DNA of 61,195 nucleotides from Lachnospiraceae bacterium (lineage in GTDB: Bacteria; Bacillota; Clostridia; Lachnospirales; Lachnospiraceae): NCBI GenBank assembly GCA_030524705.1, contig JAUNGD010000015.1, positions 1 to 61,195 of the forward strand, read 5' to 3'. Position 1 is the stretch's first letter, and every line of letters starts with the position of its first letter. Of this stretch, positions 59,632-61,195 are shown piece after piece. Under the pieces are notes generated by a model, which did no database searches, was not told the origin of the DNA, and was given only the letters and a program-made list of their open reading frames with translations. A program made the translations under genes and the position numbers.

Positions 59632-60804
59632 TCAGCCGCACAAAAATCCATAAAAAAATTTTACCGCAGCTATCATAACGGCCTCGTCAATATCAAACCG
59701 CGGATTGTGTACCGGATAGACAGTTTCTCCTGCTTTTCCCGCCAGAAAAACCACCCGCATACCGGGAATTTTTTCCATATAATAAGCTGCATTGTCGCCT
59801 ACGAGAAACGGCTTTTCCCCAAGATAAAATTTTTCTCCGAATAGCTCCCTTCCCGTCTGCATGCCCCTCTCCACCAGAAACGGCGCATTGATGATGGGCG
59901 GAATCTTTTTCGTAAGCTCCAGCTCTATTGCCGCTCCGGTCTCTCGCTCAATCTCCCGCATTCTTTTTTGCAGCTCCGCATACACATTTTCAAAATCCTT
60001 CTCCGAAAACGTCCGCAGGGATCCCTCCAGTACCGCCTCCCCGGAAACGGTGTTGCGCCCGGGTCCGGCCTGCATCCGGCCAAAGCCCAGCACAAAAGGG
60101 TATTCCGTCTGGAAAAAATCGTTGATCTCCCGTACTGCCACCACCAGTCTTGAAGCTGCATACATGGCGTCGATGCCTTCGCGGTACTGGCTGAAGTGGC
60201 TTTCCTTTCCCTTCACCCTCACCCGCAGCCCGCCGATGACAGCCGTTGAAATATTCCTCTGTATCTCCATGGCCCGGGATTCCTGATTGCCGAAATGAAA
60301 AATCAGGATCCCCAACGGCTTCGGATCATCCAACGCGCCGTGAGCCATCATATATCTGGCTCCCTCCCCGGTCTCCTCCGCCGGCTCAAACAGAAATCTT
60401 ACATTATATTTTAATGCATCTTTGTGTTCTGCCAGCACCGCCGCCAGACAAAGCGCTGCCGCCGTATTCGCATCATGTCCGCAGGCGTGCATTTTACCCG
60501 GATACTGCGAAGCAAAGGGAAGCCCCGTCTCTTCCCGGACAGCCAGAGCGTCGATCTCGGCCCGCACCGCGATGGTCGGCAGCTCCCTGTCTGCCGTCAG
60601 CTCCGCGATTACCCCGGTCTCTCCAAGCACCCGGCAGGGAATCCCAAAGCTTTCCATCTGCTCTGCAATATATCTGCTGGTATTTTTTTCCTGCATTGCA
60701 GTCTCTGGATGCTCATGCAGCCAATGTCTGAGCTGCCGGAGCTTTCCGTCATAAGCGTCAAGCTGTGCAAAAGACAGCTTTCCGCCTTCACCATATGTAT
60801 CCAT
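59632..60804 (-). CDS. M20-family amidohydrolase
   Basis: 390 residues from ATG 60804. Metal-site motifs MHACGHDANTAAAL, FLFEPAEETGEGA and the late His in YPVHNPRFDIDEAV; dimerisation domain RVRVKGKESHFSQYREGIDAMYAASRLVVAVREI. Matches IAA-amino-acid/hippurate hydrolase-like M20D enzymes that deacylate N-acyl amino acids. Context gives no substrate. Terminator not evident. Confidence 0.92.
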   Translation of the reverse strand: MDTYGEGGKLSFAQLDAYDGKLRQLRHWLHEHPETAMQEKNTSRYIAEQMESFGIPCRVLGETGVIAELTADRELPTIAVRAEIDALAVREETGLPFASQYPGKMHACGHDANTAAALCLAAVLAEHKDALKYNVRFLFEPAEETGEGARYMMAHGALDDPKPLGILIFHFGNQESRAMEIQRNISTAVIGGLRVRVKGKESHFSQYREGIDAMYAASRLVVAVREINDFFQTEYPFVLGFGRMQAGPGRNTVSGEAVLEGSLRTFSEKDFENVYAELQKRMREIERETGAAIELELTKKIPPIINAPFLVERGMQTGRELFGEKFYLGEKPFLVGDNAAYYMEKIPGMRVVFLAGKAGETVYPVHNPRFDIDEAVMIAAVKFFYGFLCG

Positions 60805-60892
60805 CCCGTGGCCCTTCCCTGAAATAACCCTCATGTTCCAATATTTATCATAAACTTACCACAAATTTCACTTCGAATCAACGTATTTGATA

Positions 60893-60945
60893 TTGACAAT
60901 TACAGCGATATGTGTTTAAATCTTCATATGAACAATTATTCATAT
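60893..60945 (+). promoter_or_regulatory. Promoter with ArsR/SmtB-type operator
   Basis: -35 TTGACA (60893-60898), 17-base spacer, -10 TTAAAT (60916-60921), followed by a perfect inverted repeat ATATGAA-N6-TTCATAT (60926-60945). The inner TGAACAA...TTCA matches the 12-2-12 type operators of metal-sensing ArsR/SmtB repressors (CzrA, SmtB, ZiaR). It should give metal-induced expression of the His-rich gene downstream. Confidence 0.75.
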
Positions 60946-60976
60946 TTAATTCTGTTTCTGAAAAGGAGACTGTATT

Positions 60977-61195
60977 ATGAACGATATCTTAAAAAATAAA
61001 CTTTATCCGTTCTTCCATGCAGAAGACGATGCCTGCGGATGTGGCTGCGGCCACGACCATGAACACGAGCATCACCACGACGACGAGTGCGGATGCGGCC
61101 ACGACCATCACGACCACGAGCATCATCATGAGCACGAACACCACCATGATGACGAGTGCGGATGCGGTCATGACCATCACGAGCATGAGCATCAC
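60977..61195 (+). CDS. His/Cys-rich metal-binding protein, N-terminus only
   Basis: ATG 60977 after AAAAGGAG opens 73 codons that run off the right edge. MNDILKNKLYPFFHAEDDACGCGCGHDH is followed by repeats of DDECGCGHDHH and HEHEHHHDD. More than a third of the residues are His, with paired CGC motifs: a metal-chelating leader of a transporter, storage protein or metallochaperone. The product class cannot be decided without the rest. A Zn/Cd/Ni-type operator in its promoter supports a metal role. Confidence 0.75.
   Translation, partial: MNDILKNKLYPFFHAEDDACGCGCGHDHEHEHHHDDECGCGHDHHDHEHHHEHEHHHDDECGCGHDHHEHEHH
61072..61181. repeat. 69-bp repeat unit in the His-rich coding region
   Basis: The unit beginning CACCACGACGACGAGTGCGG near 61072 recurs at 61141 with a 69-bp (23-residue) period and only synonymous or near-synonymous changes. 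A more diverged first unit precedes it at about 61023-61060. Copy number may vary between strains. Confidence 0.8.

Noticed and set aside
1-61195. tRNA or rRNA genes
   Set aside because: No tRNA cloverleaf or rRNA sequence was recognised by eye on either strand; a covariance-model scan would be needed to exclude small RNAs fully.

Overview
The window looks like a chromosomal stretch from a gut-type Clostridia, most likely Lachnospiraceae. The evidence is strong AGGAGG ribosome binding sites, several TTG starts, TTGACA-N17-TATAAT promoters, a CD3324-type helix-turn-helix protein, a DUF1062 protein, Tn1549-like conjugation genes and catabolic operons typical of that family. The assignment is inference from gene content; no rRNA or other phylogenetic marker is present. 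Almost every gene is on the minus strand. The plus-strand genes are a toxin-antitoxin pair, one TetR regulator and a His-rich gene at the right edge.

Region 1 (1-1030): a TetR regulator cut by the left edge and a small secreted protein, sharing a matched pair of operator-like sites. Region 2 (1100-9000): a decayed integrative/conjugative element. It holds parA-parB, small element proteins, a RepA-like initiator and pcfB. virD4 is broken into two pieces separated by an AbrB/PIN toxin-antitoxin pair and tnpW, and a RepA-type AAA ATPase is frameshifted. Region 3 (9000-12170): accessory genes (nucleotidyltransferase plus partner, AlbA_2/Schlafen-type ATPase) and a gene graveyard with a short uvrB remnant and a decayed mazF.

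Region 4 (12170-17680): a MacB/FtsX-type ABC transporter with two permeases and its two-component system, linked by the same direct-repeat site in both promoters. Region 5 (17700-23500): DUF1062 and CD3324 proteins, a chimeric VapD/response-regulator fragment, and a YclNOPQ-like siderophore uptake operon with a structured leader. Region 6 (23500-28130): a MarR-controlled heterodimeric ABC exporter whose regulator and last gene both carry His-rich segments. Region 7 (28190-34410): a methyltransferase, a kinase-like fragment, LacI-MATE, CarD and a second MATE gene behind two terminator-like hairpins.

Region 8 (34700-45760): nucleoside uptake and salvage (BmpA-type binding protein, ATPase, two permeases, YczE-like protein, deoD, deoB), preceded by two paralogous secreted alpha/beta hydrolases and two paralogous Crp/Fnr regulators. 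Region 9 (45850-51900): a sugar-acid operon (GntP permease, IlvD/Edd dehydratase, KDPG aldolase, KDG kinase-type enzyme) with a GntR/FCD regulator and repeated operator-like palindromes. Region 10 (52000-61195): DegV with divergent TetR, a YeiH-family transporter with a long leader, Bcp peroxiredoxin, AraC-EamA, a possible PD-(D/E)XK protein, an M20 amidohydrolase, and the start of a His/Cys-rich metal-binding gene under an ArsR/SmtB-like operator.
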